Origin: a virus
IMG/VR virus record: IMGVR_UViG_3300032173_000009
Coordinates: 1-52,270 of that record
Length of the DNA stretch: 52,270 nucleotides
Reading direction: 5' to 3' (one strand)
The position numbers and the translations under genes were made by a program. Below are positions 7,261 to 15,543 of this stretch, piece by piece. The notes under the pieces were generated by a model, which saw only the letters and a list, made by a program, of their open reading frames with translations, searched no databases and was not told where the DNA came from. How positions within the stretch are numbered: the first letter of the stretch is position 1; each line of letters starts with the position of its first letter.

Positions 7261-8304
7261 TTGAATACATCCCTCTCAGCAATAGGCTCGTGGCGTGAGT
7301 GCCAGCAGAAGTACTGGTACCGGTATGTCGAAGGGCTAAAGCCCAAGCTAGAGCGCCCAGCCCCCCTCCTAGGCTCCATCCTACACCGACTCCTAGAGCG
7401 CTTCTACCTATTCATTCCTGGTGACCCAGACGACGCTCTGAGGCAAGCTATCGAGTTCACCTGCGGAGAGTTCCAGCCAAAGATAGACGGCCTCGTCTTT
7501 GCTGCCCAGACTGCTGGGGAGGATCAGCTCGGCCTGGACTTGCAGGACCTCCTGCCAAGAGCACTGCGCATCTTCGAGCGCTACTTCCTCGTCAGAGGCA
7601 GACCCGACTTCGAGCAGCTCTGGCCAGTACTGGTTGAGTACCGCTACACGCTGGAACTCGACCGAGGACTCCAGCTAGTTGGCATTGCCGACCTGGTAGC
7701 TGAGCAGGACGGACAGCGTCTCTTGTGGGAGCACAAGACGACTGGGTCCGTGCCTGGGCAAGGCAGAAGGCTCCGAGACTTGCAGACCACGCTAATGAGT
7801 GCAGCTCTGGAAGAGCTCGGTCATGGGCCGATCAACGGTGTGGTCTGGAACTACATAAGGACGAAGGAGCCAACGGTCCCGGCCTTGCTCAAGAACGGCA
7901 TGCTCACTACTCGGGCAGACCTAGACTCTACTTGGGCGGTCTACCAAGCGGAGATACAGAAGCACGGCCTGAGGGAAGAAGACTACCTGCCGGTCAAGGA
8001 GAGACTGGAAGGCAGGGAGGAGGCAGTCTTCTTCCCTCGGGTCGTCCTTCCGCTCATGCAGGCTGAGCATATCCTACTAAGGGACTTTATTGCCACGGCT
8101 CGCACCGTCCAAGCGATCCGTGAGTCTGGTGGGAACTACATTCCGGTTAGGAGCGTGGGCTTCGGCTGTGACTTCTGCGAGTATAACAAGCTGTGCGAAG
8201 CAGTGATCTTGGGAGGAGACGAGGAGGAAGTGGTTCAGCGTCTATTCGTCAGGAAGGAAAGCAAGGAGGTGGCAAGTGACAACGGCGACACGAGTAGCCC
8301 CTAG
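7261..8304 (+). CDS. PD-(D/E)XK exonuclease, Cas4/RecB-like with Fe-S cysteines
   Basis: 347 residues. The N-terminus has the RecB/AddB-type opening (GSWRECQQKYWYRYVEGL) followed by GSILHRLLERF. The nuclease core is GIADLVAEQ then LLWEHKTTGS, giving the D...E-x-K triad near residues 140-158. A C-terminal CDFCEYNKLC and the early cysteine match the four-cysteine iron-sulphur cluster of Cas4/AddB-type nucleases. It probably resects DNA ends together with the Sak4-like ATPase whose start overlaps it by 29 bases. The start is TTG 7261, with GAAAGGA (7242-7248) upstream. Confidence 0.82.
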   Translation: MNTSLSAIGSWRECQQKYWYRYVEGLKPKLERPAPLLGSILHRLLERFYLFIPGDPDDALRQAIEFTCGEFQPKIDGLVFAAQTAGEDQLGLDLQDLLPRALRIFERYFLVRGRPDFEQLWPVLVEYRYTLELDRGLQLVGIADLVAEQDGQRLLWEHKTTGSVPGQGRRLRDLQTTLMSAALEELGHGPINGVVWNYIRTKEPTVPALLKNGMLTTRADLDSTWAVYQAEIQKHGLREEDYLPVKERLEGREEAVFFPRVVLPLMQAEHILLRDFIATARTVQAIRESGGNYIPVRSVGFGCDFCEYNKLCEAVILGGDEEEVVQRLFVRKESKEVASDNGDTSSP

Positions 8305-9085
8305 CATAGCAGCCCGAATTAGGAAGCCGAGTACCAAGGTCGTCCGGCTGGCCTCCTGCATCTATGGTCGAGGCGGTGTCGGTAAGACGACTCTCTTAGC
8401 CACCATGCCTGGGAAGGGCTTAGTCATCGACGTGCCAGTTATCGAAGGTGGCACGATGGTTCTGTCGGACCATGCCGACCGGATCGACGTCCTCCCAGTC
8501 ACGCGGTGGGAGGAGCTGGACGAGGTCTGGCACTACCTTATGGAGGACAAGCATGAGTACAAGTGGGTCGGTCTGGACACGATCTCCGCCATCCAGGAGC
8601 TAGCCAAGAGGAAGGCTGTCAAGGAGCGAGACCTAGCTGCCGACCCGCATAGCTTGTCCATGCAGGACTGGGGCAAGATTGGTATGCTTGGCGCTGAGCT
8701 CTACTACCGCTTCAAGCAGCTCCCTCTCCACGTTATCTACCTAGCCCAGGAGCAACTCAGGGGCGGTGGTGAGGACGGGACGCTTGAGTATCAGCCTGGG
8801 GTCTCCCCTGCCTCCCTCTCCGCTCTGCTACCAGCCATGTTCCTCGTGGGCAGGCTCTTCACTAGGGAGGTCGAGGACCCAGAGACGAAAGCCATGGTTG
8901 TTGAGCGCTGGCTACGGGTCGGGCCGCATGCTAGTACGGTCACCAAGGTGCGAGCGCTGCCTAGCAGGCCACTACCTCCCATCATCAAAAACCCGAACCT
9001 AGGTGGGATCTTCGCCTGGCTCCTGGGTGTGGACGTTCCGGCACCAGATGCCGCACAAGAAGAGGCTTTAGTAGCAATAGGCTAA
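8276..9085 (+). CDS. RecA-like ATPase, Sak4/AAA_24-type recombination protein
   Basis: 269 residues. Walker A is GRGGVGKTTL near residue 33 and Walker B-like WVGLDTIS near residue 97, with a RecA-like core of the size seen in phage Sak4 single-strand annealing or recombination proteins (AAA_24). It usually works with a phage single-strand-binding protein and nuclease, and both lie next to it (7261 and 9098). GTG 8276 overlaps the upstream gene; AAGGAGG (8263-8269) supports this start. The assignment to AAA_24 is by motif and context. Confidence 0.78.
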   Translation: MTTATRVAPSIAARIRKPSTKVVRLASCIYGRGGVGKTTLLATMPGKGLVIDVPVIEGGTMVLSDHADRIDVLPVTRWEELDEVWHYLMEDKHEYKWVGLDTISAIQELAKRKAVKERDLAADPHSLSMQDWGKIGMLGAELYYRFKQLPLHVIYLAQEQLRGGGEDGTLEYQPGVSPASLSALLPAMFLVGRLFTREVEDPETKAMVVERWLRVGPHASTVTKVRALPSRPLPPIIKNPNLGGIFAWLLGVDVPAPDAAQEEALVAIG

Positions 9086-9097
9086 GGAGGACAAGGA

Positions 9098-9682
9098 ATG
9101 CCCAACTACATCGTCCTGGACTTCGCTCAGGCCCCGCCGGCACAAGGCGGATTAGCATCAGACCACATACCGCCAGCTACCTATGCCCTTGTCGTTGACA
9201 AGGCTGAGGCGCAGACTGCTAGGACTGGCCGGCAGATGGTCGTCGTTACGCTGAAGGTAGCTGAAGGCGAGTACGCCGGTAAGCGCCTCGTTGAGCGGTT
9301 TGTCGTGCCCGGGCAGCCAGAGGATAGCCACTTCGGCTTGCAGCGCTTCCATGCGTTCCTCGTTGGCGTTGGCTTCTCAGAGCAGAAAGGAAAGGCCAAG
9401 GTCAACCTGGACGGGCTCCGTGGGAAGAAACTGCTAGCTGACGTTGACGACGAGGAGGTTCCAGCCACGGGCAGCTACCCAGCTAGGGTGGCTAGCCGAC
9501 CGTTCTCATTCTACCCACTGCAACCTAAGGCTGAGCAACCCACTCCCGCGCAGGCCCCAACTCCCATTCGTAAGGTTGAGCAGCCACCACTACCTGAGCC
9601 TGACGTTGAGGCAATGGAGCCAGTTGAGGCTCTAGAGGAGCAAGCCACGGCAGCCCTCGACGAGCTCATGGAGGAGCTCTAG
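9098..9682 (+). CDS. DUF669-like single-strand DNA-binding partner protein
   Basis: 194 residues: a beta-rich first half (PPATYALVVDKAE, GRQMVVVTLKVAEGEY, GKRLVERFVV) followed by a proline- and glutamate-rich acidic tail. This layout, next to a Sak4-like ATPase, is typical of phage DUF669 proteins, which behave as single-strand-binding or recombination accessory proteins. The acidic C-terminal tail resembles that of SSB proteins, which recruits partners. AAGGAGG stands just upstream of ATG 9098. Confidence 0.7.
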   Translation: MPNYIVLDFAQAPPAQGGLASDHIPPATYALVVDKAEAQTARTGRQMVVVTLKVAEGEYAGKRLVERFVVPGQPEDSHFGLQRFHAFLVGVGFSEQKGKAKVNLDGLRGKKLLADVDDEEVPATGSYPARVASRPFSFYPLQPKAEQPTPAQAPTPIRKVEQPPLPEPDVEAMEPVEALEEQATAALDELMEEL

Positions 9683-10036
9683 ATGCTAGAGTCTGCTCTC
9701 GTCGCGCAGATGCAGCAAGAGCTGCGGATATATGGTGCGTACGTCCAGAAGAACCACGGCTCTCCATTCCAGCGTGTTGGTCGTCCAGACCTAGAGGGCT
9801 GCCTTTGGGGCATGTTCTTTGCCATCGAGGTCAAGCTACCAGGTAAGAAGCCCACGGCAGCGCAAAAGCGCATGCTGGAGGAGGTCTACCAAGCGGGAGG
9901 ATACTCGGGAGTGCTAAGGAGCATCGAGGAGCTCAAGGCCTTCCTCAGACTCTTCCCGACTAGGAGCTGCCGGCGCTGTCTTAAGAGAGTGGCCAAGCCA
10001 CTGGCGGCCCTCTGTGAAGAGTGTGAGCCAAAGTAG
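9683..10036 (+). CDS. VRR-NUC domain nuclease with C-terminal zinc cysteines
   Basis: 117 residues. A compact VRR-NUC fold of the PD-(D/E)XK type: VQKNHGSPFQRVGRPDLEG supplies the aspartate, AIEVKLPG the E-x-K, and PTAAQKRML the conserved following helix. The last 30 residues add CRRC and CEEC, a probable zinc ribbon. Such small nucleases sit in phage replication clusters and are thought to cut branched DNA. The ATG directly follows the stop of the DUF669 gene, so they are co-translated. Confidence 0.82.
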   Translation: MLESALVAQMQQELRIYGAYVQKNHGSPFQRVGRPDLEGCLWGMFFAIEVKLPGKKPTAAQKRMLEEVYQAGGYSGVLRSIEELKAFLRLFPTRSCRRCLKRVAKPLAALCEECEPK

Positions 10037-10065
10037 CCGGTTCGTGTCTGCGCTCGCGCCGGGCG

Positions 10066-10124
10066 CGGGCTGGAGGTTCTCACCTCCTTCTTCCCTCCAG
10101 CCCGTCGCCGGAATGAGCGCCGGC
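10066..10124 (+). other. Two strong hairpins between operons
   Basis: The first stem is 11 bp and perfect (CGGGCTGGAGG with CCTCCAGCCCG; 10066-10076 and 10094-10104) with a 17-base pyrimidine-rich loop. The second is GCCGG with CCGGC (10107-10111 and 10120-10124). They follow the VRR-NUC gene and precede a tRNA-like sequence. No T-tract follows. They may be an RNA processing or partial termination site. Confidence 0.5.
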
Positions 10125-10126
10125 CT

Positions 10127-10199
10127 GCGGGGAGTCGTCTAAGGGAGGACAGGCAGCACGGGCTGCAAGACGTAGGTCAGAACCCTACCACCCGCGCCA
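10127..10199 (+). tRNA. tRNA-like element, degenerate; anticodon not readable
   Basis: 73 bases ending in CCA. The 5' GCGGG pairs with CCCGC before GCCA. A D-arm-like GTCTAAGGGAGGAC follows, then GCAGC/GCTGC as a central stem with a loop too short for a normal anticodon, and a T-arm-like GTAGG/CCTAC stem with a 7-base loop TCAGAAC that lacks the usual TTC. The total length and arm order fit a tRNA, but two acceptor mismatches, the short anticodon loop and the odd T-loop suggest a decayed tRNA or a tRNA mimic. The ribosome site of the next gene begins right after CCA. Confidence 0.4.
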
Positions 10200-10214
10200 G
10201 AAGGAGGTGAAGAC

Positions 10215-10466
10215 GTGGAAGGCGAGGACGAGGAGATCCAGATCAAGCCCGAGCGCAGAGAGCGGGCTGAGCACGTCTGCTCAGCCTATATAGCGAAGCT
10301 CACCGAGGACGAGTACTTCCAAGTCGTTAATAACCTCGGCTGGGTAGACCAAGTCCAGTACTCAGAGGAGGGTAGGCTACAAATAGGACTTACTGACCTT
10401 CAGACGGTTGCACTAGCTGCTGCCCTCCTCGCTTATGAGGAGGCGAAGCTTGCGGGTGTGGCATGA
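10215..10466 (+). CDS. Small acidic hypothetical protein
   Basis: 83 residues, acidic N-terminus (EGEDEEIQ), then a helical body (AEHVCSAYIAKLTEDEYFQVVNN) with no recognised domain. The start is GTG 10215 behind an excellent AAGGAGGTGA (10201-10210). It overlaps the primase-polymerase gene by four bases (ATGA), so the two are probably translated together. Confidence 0.6.
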   Translation: MEGEDEEIQIKPERRERAEHVCSAYIAKLTEDEYFQVVNNLGWVDQVQYSEEGRLQIGLTDLQTVALAAALLAYEEAKLAGVA

Positions 10467-13240
10467 CTGTCGAAGCCGCCCTCACTTACGCTGCGGCAGG
10501 CTGGCCCGTCCTAGCTCTCTACACGGTAGAGAATGGCTGCTGCACCTGCGGCAAGCCGGACTGTAAGAGCCCTGGTAAGCACCCACGACCTGACCTCTGT
10601 CCTCACGGCGTCAAGGACGCCACCACTGACGCTCATAGGATTTCTAGCTGGCCTCAGGGAATAAATATTGGTGTGGCCTTAGGAGCTGCTGCTGGCAGTG
10701 CTCTCGCCTTCGACGTTGACGACCGCGAGATTGCTGCCCGACTCGTACACCCTAACTTGGGCCTCTCTGACCACACCGGCGTTGTCTTCACTGGCAGAGC
10801 TGGTGCTCACATTTGGTTCAGGACGACGGGAGGGACAAAGACCTTCCACGTCAAGGACGTGAACGGTCACCGCATAGGTGAAGTCAGGGGCGACGATACT
10901 TATGTGGTCGTACCGCCGTCCACGTCGATTACGGGGCGGCTCTACAAGTGGTTGGGGCGCAGGCGTGAGGACCCGCCGCCACAGCTAGGAATGGTCTCAG
11001 ACCCAGTTGAGTACGTCCGCTCCCTCCTCGGAGCAGTTGACGTGGTAATGGGAGACGTCGCTCCAGCGTCAGAAGTGCAAGGAGAGCCCAGCGAGAAGAT
11101 TAAGGCCTGCAGCATTCCAACGGAGATAGCCGCAGACGCTGCTCTCACTCAGTACCGACAAGTGCTGGCTTCTGGTCTGAAAGTCGTAGAACCTGACCGG
11201 TCTAAGCGCTTAATGGCTTTGGCCCACGACTTAGTTGAGGCTGCTGAGCGTAAGCAGTATGACCTGTCGCCTGAGACCCTAGCTGGAGTCCTGCGGGACT
11301 TCGACGAGAAGGCCTTTGCCATTCCTAAGTACGCTGGCCGCGAGGACTCAGACCGGCGGTACTGGGAGCTAGCTCAGAAGGTCCTTGCTGACGTGCAGGC
11401 AGCCCAACCCGTCCAGCTACACCCTGACTATACGTGGGACGAGGCAGACGGTGCTTTATACTACCACCCGACGCCCAAGGTAGTCAGGAAGGTCTGCAAC
11501 TTCCGGCCACAAATCCTGGAAGACTTACTCATCGACGACGGAGGGCAGCGTGAGCATAAGAGGAGGTGTTGGCCAGTACGCTGCACCTTGAAGGGTGGGA
11601 CCTCCGAGACTATCGTCCTAGACAGCGACGACGTGGGCTCCACCACTGCTTTCCAAGCAGCTATCAACCGAGAGCTCCCTGTCAGGTACCACGTCTGCCC
11701 AGGTATGTACGAGACGCTGAGAACAGCCATGCGCGCCCTCTCAGGAGATGCTCCCCAAGGGCGCATCTTCGAGACAACTGGCTGGGTTGAGTATGGTGGT
11801 GAGTGGTTATACCTGCTGCCCTCGGCGGCGGGTGCTATTGGCAGTCATGGGCTGGACACGAGCGTCAGAATTGAGAAGGAGCGGCTCCCTCGTGAGTCGC
11901 CCGTCACCTTCGAGGCGCTAGAGCCCTACGGTCGAGGAGTACGACCTGCCACTAATGCAGCGGAGCTAGAGAGGGCCTGGTTGGCGTTCCAAAAGCTGCT
12001 GGAAGTGGGACCGGCAGCGTCCCTCGTCCCTATCGTCCTACAAGTCCTGGCTGGGCCGCTAACGACGGCTGGAGTTGGTGCCGTCCCTCCACTGATTCAC
12101 GTCATGGGCAGGACGGGCACACTAAAGACTGCCTACTGCCTTGCCGCCCTCAGCTTATTTGGGACCTTCACTGACCAGAGCCCCGTGCCAGCCAACTGGG
12201 GCTCAACACCCACGTCCCTGCGAATAATGATGTACGTCACTAAGGACTTGACGCTGCTCGTAGACGACTACAAGCGCTCCACGGTTGGCAGGAAGAGTGA
12301 GATGCTCTCCCTGATCCAGAGCTATGCTGAGAAGTCCTTCCGCGGCCGTGGCTCTCCCTCTCAGAAGCTCCAGGTGGCGCAGCCCTCACGAGGACTCTTG
12401 CTAAGTAACGGAGAGGACCGCTGGGAGAGAGAAGCTAGTGCTGAGGCCAGGACGATAACGGTAACCTTCCGCAAGGGTGACCTAGACCTCCACAAGCTGT
12501 CCCAGGTGCAGGCTGCCATTGCTGACGGCACGCTCCAGGTCTTCGGAGGCACCTACCTTAGCTGGCTAGCGCGCCAGCAGGCCCTCCTTGACGGCCTCAC
12601 CTTCGCTGAGCACAAGGCCCGCATTTACCGCATTCTGCTCAAGGCGAAGGAGAAGGAGGTCGTGCACCTGCGGGTGCTGGCCTCGCTGGCCTCGCTGTTC
12701 TCCGTGTCGAGCATAGTAGGCACGTTCCTAGAGGAGATGGTGAGCAAGGAGGCTCACTTGTGGTTCAAGGGGAAGGTGAAGCAGGGACTGGACGCACAGC
12801 TAGCAGGAGTGACTGAGAAGGCCCTAGAAGTGGAGGAGTCCGCTGCCTTCCGCCTACTCATTACCGCCCTGGCCGAGCAGCTTTCGGCCAGAGAAGTCTG
12901 CCTCTACCCAGCGAAAGGCATTTCCGAGGAGGCCAGGACTATTCCACAGAAGCCAGGAGCGAAGGTCGTCGCCTACTACTGGCTAAAGGACGGCCAGCCT
13001 GACTGGGTCCTTCTCACCCACGACACGACCTTCGCCTGGTACGAGGGCGAGCTGCGCTCCAGAGGGCAGGAAGCGTCCTTCTCCTGGTCACAGTTCCTCA
13101 AGGACGCAGAGGACCGAGGCTGTCCACGGGTGGCAAAAGTGCGGGTGAAGGCGGAAGGAGAGCGGGTCACTCAGCTCTCGGGTGTGAGTATACCAGCAGC
13201 TCTGCTTATTGCTGACGGGGGGTGTGAGACAAGTGTGTGA
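10463..13240 (+). CDS. Primase-polymerase fused to DUF927-like helicase
   Basis: 925 residues. The N-terminus is a bifunctional primase/polymerase (AEP) domain: AAAGWPVLALY, then zinc-knuckle cysteines (CCTCGKPDC) and the SPGKHPRP segment, INIGVALG, and the catalytic FDVDD near 85-90; VVVPPS follows. A linker region leads to a C-terminal DUF927-like ATPase with Walker A GRTGTLKTA near residue 550 and a Walker B-like LTLLVDDYKR near 595. It would prime and unwind at the phage replication origin. The AT-rich repeat region directly downstream is an origin candidate. Confidence 0.85.
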   Translation: MTVEAALTYAAAGWPVLALYTVENGCCTCGKPDCKSPGKHPRPDLCPHGVKDATTDAHRISSWPQGINIGVALGAAAGSALAFDVDDREIAARLVHPNLGLSDHTGVVFTGRAGAHIWFRTTGGTKTFHVKDVNGHRIGEVRGDDTYVVVPPSTSITGRLYKWLGRRREDPPPQLGMVSDPVEYVRSLLGAVDVVMGDVAPASEVQGEPSEKIKACSIPTEIAADAALTQYRQVLASGLKVVEPDRSKRLMALAHDLVEAAERKQYDLSPETLAGVLRDFDEKAFAIPKYAGREDSDRRYWELAQKVLADVQAAQPVQLHPDYTWDEADGALYYHPTPKVVRKVCNFRPQILEDLLIDDGGQREHKRRCWPVRCTLKGGTSETIVLDSDDVGSTTAFQAAINRELPVRYHVCPGMYETLRTAMRALSGDAPQGRIFETTGWVEYGGEWLYLLPSAAGAIGSHGLDTSVRIEKERLPRESPVTFEALEPYGRGVRPATNAAELERAWLAFQKLLEVGPAASLVPIVLQVLAGPLTTAGVGAVPPLIHVMGRTGTLKTAYCLAALSLFGTFTDQSPVPANWGSTPTSLRIMMYVTKDLTLLVDDYKRSTVGRKSEMLSLIQSYAEKSFRGRGSPSQKLQVAQPSRGLLLSNGEDRWEREASAEARTITVTFRKGDLDLHKLSQVQAAIADGTLQVFGGTYLSWLARQQALLDGLTFAEHKARIYRILLKAKEKEVVHLRVLASLASLFSVSSIVGTFLEEMVSKEAHLWFKGKVKQGLDAQLAGVTEKALEVEESAAFRLLITALAEQLSAREVCLYPAKGISEEARTIPQKPGAKVVAYYWLKDGQPDWVLLTHDTTFAWYEGELRSRGQEASFSWSQFLKDAEDRGCPRVAKVRVKAEGERVTQLSGVSIPAALLIADGGCETSV

Positions 13241-13449
13241 GCATGTGAGTGTCACATTTGTGTTTCACAACATGGCGGACCGCCTCTCTTTGTGAATGAT
13301 GTGAATGTAACTTGTATTTGATGTGAGATGTGAGTGTCTGTGTTAGGTACTAATGTAAGAGAAGAGAGAGGGGGAAATTGTATAAGCAAATTAGAAAACC
13401 CATTATATATGCCTATGTAACACAAGGGTCTCACACTCACAATCTCACA
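13223..13449 (+). repeat. AT-rich iteron-like region, possible replication origin or operator cluster
   Basis: The 228-base gap between the primase-helicase and the methyltransferase genes is far more AT-rich than its surroundings. It holds many copies of a TGTGAG word (13223, 13236, 13244, 13322, 13329), related ATGTGAATG (13299), and inverted CTCACA copies at 13430, 13436 and 13444. TGTGAGATGTGAGTG (13322-13336) and CACTCACAATCTCACA (13434-13449) form a near-perfect inverted repeat about 97 bases apart. Between them is an AT-rich stretch with TTATATAT. Iterons, dyad and AT-rich DNA next to the primase-helicase suggest an origin. The alternative is an operator set for the methyltransferase gene. 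Confidence 0.5.
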
Positions 13450-13468
13450 GGCTAGGAAAGGAAACATT

Positions 13469-14518
13469 ATGACAAGTAGTGACCTCGTTCCGCTAGAGGG
13501 TATAGTTGTCGAAGTCCGAAGCCCGGAAGAGTGGGCAGGCATCATCCGCGCCGACCTCAGCCAGGCTGTCCTGGGCTTCATCATGGCAGGCCAGCACCTA
13601 CGGGATGCCCGACAGCAGATAGAGTATGGAAAGTGGGAGATCTGGCTGCGCGAGGATGTGGGCATTAGCCGGTCAACAGCATACAGCCTGATGGCTATCT
13701 CAGAGCATCCTATGTTGGCAGATGTTCAATGCATTGAACATCTGCCTCCCTCCTGGGGCACCCTCTACGAGCTTTCCCGCCTTGAGCCGCCGCTACTGGA
13801 GGCAGCCATCGATGCTGGCGACGTGCACCCTGATCTTGAGCGTGAGCAAGCAAGAAAAGTGGTCGCTGAGTATAAGATGCGGGCTGCTGGCGTACACTTT
13901 GACCTGCGGCACGGCGACTTTCAAACCGTCTTAGAGGACTTAGAGCCAGGCACGGTAGATGTCATAATCACAGACCCTCCCTACTCGGAGGAGTATCTTC
14001 CTCTCTATGAGGCGCTGTCTGCTAAAGCAGCGATCTGGCTGAAGCCTGGTGGCCTGTGCGCTGTAATGAGTGGGCAGACGTACCTTCCACAGGTCTTCCA
14101 AGCGCTCGTAAGCCACCTTGACTACCACTGGACGATGGCCTACCTGACACCCGGTGGTCAGGCTGTACAGGTATTCCCACGTAAGGTTATCACATTCTGG
14201 AAGCCTATCATCCTCTGTCGGAATGGAGAGGGAGCAAGTCCAGAGTGGTTTGGTGATGTGCCTAAGAGCGATGTGAACGACAACGACAAGCGCTTCCACG
14301 AGTGGGGGCAGAGCGAGTCCGGTATGGCAGATGTCGTAAGTAGGCTAACCCAGGTTGGTGAGCTCGTCCTCGATCCCTTTATGGGAGCGGGCACTACAGG
14401 AGTCGCAGCCCTGGCTCGGGGGCGGTCCTTTATTGGCTGCGACTTAGATGCTGAGAATGTAGAAACGGCGCGAACACGTTTGGAGGCGATTGCTATTGAG
14501 AGGCTCCGACTACCGTAG
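13469..14518 (+). CDS. DNA methyltransferase (DPPY type) with N-terminal DUF3102-like region
   Basis: 349 residues. The C-terminal part is a beta-class amino-methyltransferase: catalytic TDPPYSEEY near residue 170 comes before the SAM-binding LDPFMGAGTTG near 303, the order found in beta-class enzymes such as CcrM (adenine-N6 or cytosine-N4). The first 130 residues (AGQHLRDARQQI, GISRSTAYSLMAISEHP) resemble DUF3102/ParB-associated helix-turn-helix regions of phage proteins and may bind DNA. No restriction partner is next to it, so it is probably an anti-restriction or regulatory orphan enzyme. AAAGGAAA precedes ATG 13469. Confidence 0.85.
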   Translation: MTSSDLVPLEGIVVEVRSPEEWAGIIRADLSQAVLGFIMAGQHLRDARQQIEYGKWEIWLREDVGISRSTAYSLMAISEHPMLADVQCIEHLPPSWGTLYELSRLEPPLLEAAIDAGDVHPDLEREQARKVVAEYKMRAAGVHFDLRHGDFQTVLEDLEPGTVDVIITDPPYSEEYLPLYEALSAKAAIWLKPGGLCAVMSGQTYLPQVFQALVSHLDYHWTMAYLTPGGQAVQVFPRKVITFWKPIILCRNGEGASPEWFGDVPKSDVNDNDKRFHEWGQSESGMADVVSRLTQVGELVLDPFMGAGTTGVAALARGRSFIGCDLDAENVETARTRLEAIAIERLRLP

Positions 14519-14981
14519 ACCTGATGGCGTTTTAGGTGAGCGCTCTGGCTGGCGGGACAGGCGGCCTAGTGAGTGGCATAGGGCCTGGGGGTTTGACTGT
14601 CCTTATACGGACATAGACGGCCTCGAGTACGACGAGGGCATTCCTGTCTGCCTTATCGACTTTAAGTATTGGCAGGGCTTCCTGCCTCCACTTGATGATG
14701 CCAATCGTAGTGCCCTTACTGCTCTAGCAGACAACTACGCACCTCCTAGTGGTGACAGAGGCCTTCCATTCTTCTATGTTTTCTACTGGGATAACAAGGC
14801 CTTCCGAGTATATCCCGCCAACGATAAGGCTAGGGAGTGGCTTCTTCCTAAGGCGAATGACTTCAGCGAGCAAGAGTATGTTAGGTTCCTGTATAAACTG
14901 CGCGGGCGCGAGATCCCTCGTGATATCTGGAATAGGCTCAACCACGAAAAGCCACCGCCAGCACCCGCTGGTTGGCCATAG
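14490..14981 (+). CDS. Small protein, possible PD-(D/E)XK-like nuclease
   Basis: 163 residues. RPSEWHRAWG, CPYTDIDGLEYDEG and PVCLIDFKYW resemble a D...(D/E)-x-K arrangement, with D in DIDGLEYD and IDFK as the acid-x-lysine. This pattern is seen in phage hypothetical proteins suspected to be nuclease-fold, but no family name is certain. The start is TTG 14490 inside the methyltransferase gene (29-base overlap); TTG 14496 is also possible. The link to the methyltransferase is by position only; a restriction partner is conceivable but unproven. Confidence 0.5.
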   Translation: MLLRGSDYRRPDGVLGERSGWRDRRPSEWHRAWGFDCPYTDIDGLEYDEGIPVCLIDFKYWQGFLPPLDDANRSALTALADNYAPPSGDRGLPFFYVFYWDNKAFRVYPANDKAREWLLPKANDFSEQEYVRFLYKLRGREIPRDIWNRLNHEKPPPAPAGWP

Positions 14982-15358
14982 TCAAGCAAGGAGGTGCTGC
15001 TACGTACAGAGTAGGAAAAGTCTTCAGCTTCGAGGCAGGGCACCAGCTCGTGGGGCACGACGGCAAGTGTGCTAGGGAGCATGGGCACAGCTACAAGGTC
15101 GAGGTCGTCCTGGAGCGGAACAGCCTCATTATGCAAGGCCCGAAGACGGGCATGGTGCTCGACTTCGGCGACCTCTCAGTCATCGTCAAGTCACTCATCG
15201 ACGAGCAGCTTGACCACCACAAGCTGAAGTGTACGGCTGAGCAGCTAGCCAGCTACATCTTCGACCGCGTGCAGGCTGAGCTACACCAGTCCCGCGCCGT
15301 CGTGGGCCGGGTGAGAGTCTGGGAGACGGCCGACTCCTGGGCAGAGTACGAGCTATGA
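14972..15358 (+). CDS. queD: QueD, 6-carboxytetrahydropterin synthase
   Basis: Second step of 7-deazaguanine synthesis: dihydroneopterin triphosphate to 6-carboxytetrahydropterin. Visible are FSFEAGH with the first zinc histidine, KCAREHGHSY (catalytic cysteine followed by the HGH zinc ligands), DFGDL, LDHHKL and VRVWET with the catalytic glutamate. The zinc ligands and catalytic residues expected of QueD are present. The listed start is TTG 14972, giving 128 residues. A stronger ribosome site, AAGGAGGT (14988-14995), lies inside it and would fit an ACG codon at 15002, which gives the usual QueD N-terminus; see findings. It ends in an ATGA overlap with the next ORF. Confidence 0.9.
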   Translation: MAIVKQGGAATYRVGKVFSFEAGHQLVGHDGKCAREHGHSYKVEVVLERNSLIMQGPKTGMVLDFGDLSVIVKSLIDEQLDHHKLKCTAEQLASYIFDRVQAELHQSRAVVGRVRVWETADSWAEYEL

Positions 15359-15543
15359 GGAGGAGAAAAGTGAGCCCGCTACGTCGCTACAAGCCAGTGC
15401 TTTGCGAGGAGTGTGAGCAACCACTATCACACCACCAGCCTAGCAAGGAGTGTCCCACAATCTACGACATCATCAAGCAATTCTGTGGGAAGGAGTATGC
15501 CGACCAAGTCGTTGAGAAAGGGCTGCTAAGGGTGTCATGCTAG
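15355..15543 (+). CDS. Small zinc-finger-like protein between queD and queE
   Basis: 62 residues. A CEEC pair, two histidines (LSHHQ) and a further cysteine (KECP) suggest a metal site; the basic N-terminus (RRRKVSPLRRYK) suggests nucleic-acid contact. Start ATG 15355 overlaps the queD stop (ATGA), and the end overlaps queE by 7 bases, so it is translated with the pathway genes. No family is recognised. Confidence 0.6.
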   Translation: MRRRKVSPLRRYKPVLCEECEQPLSHHQPSKECPTIYDIIKQFCGKEYADQVVEKGLLRVSC

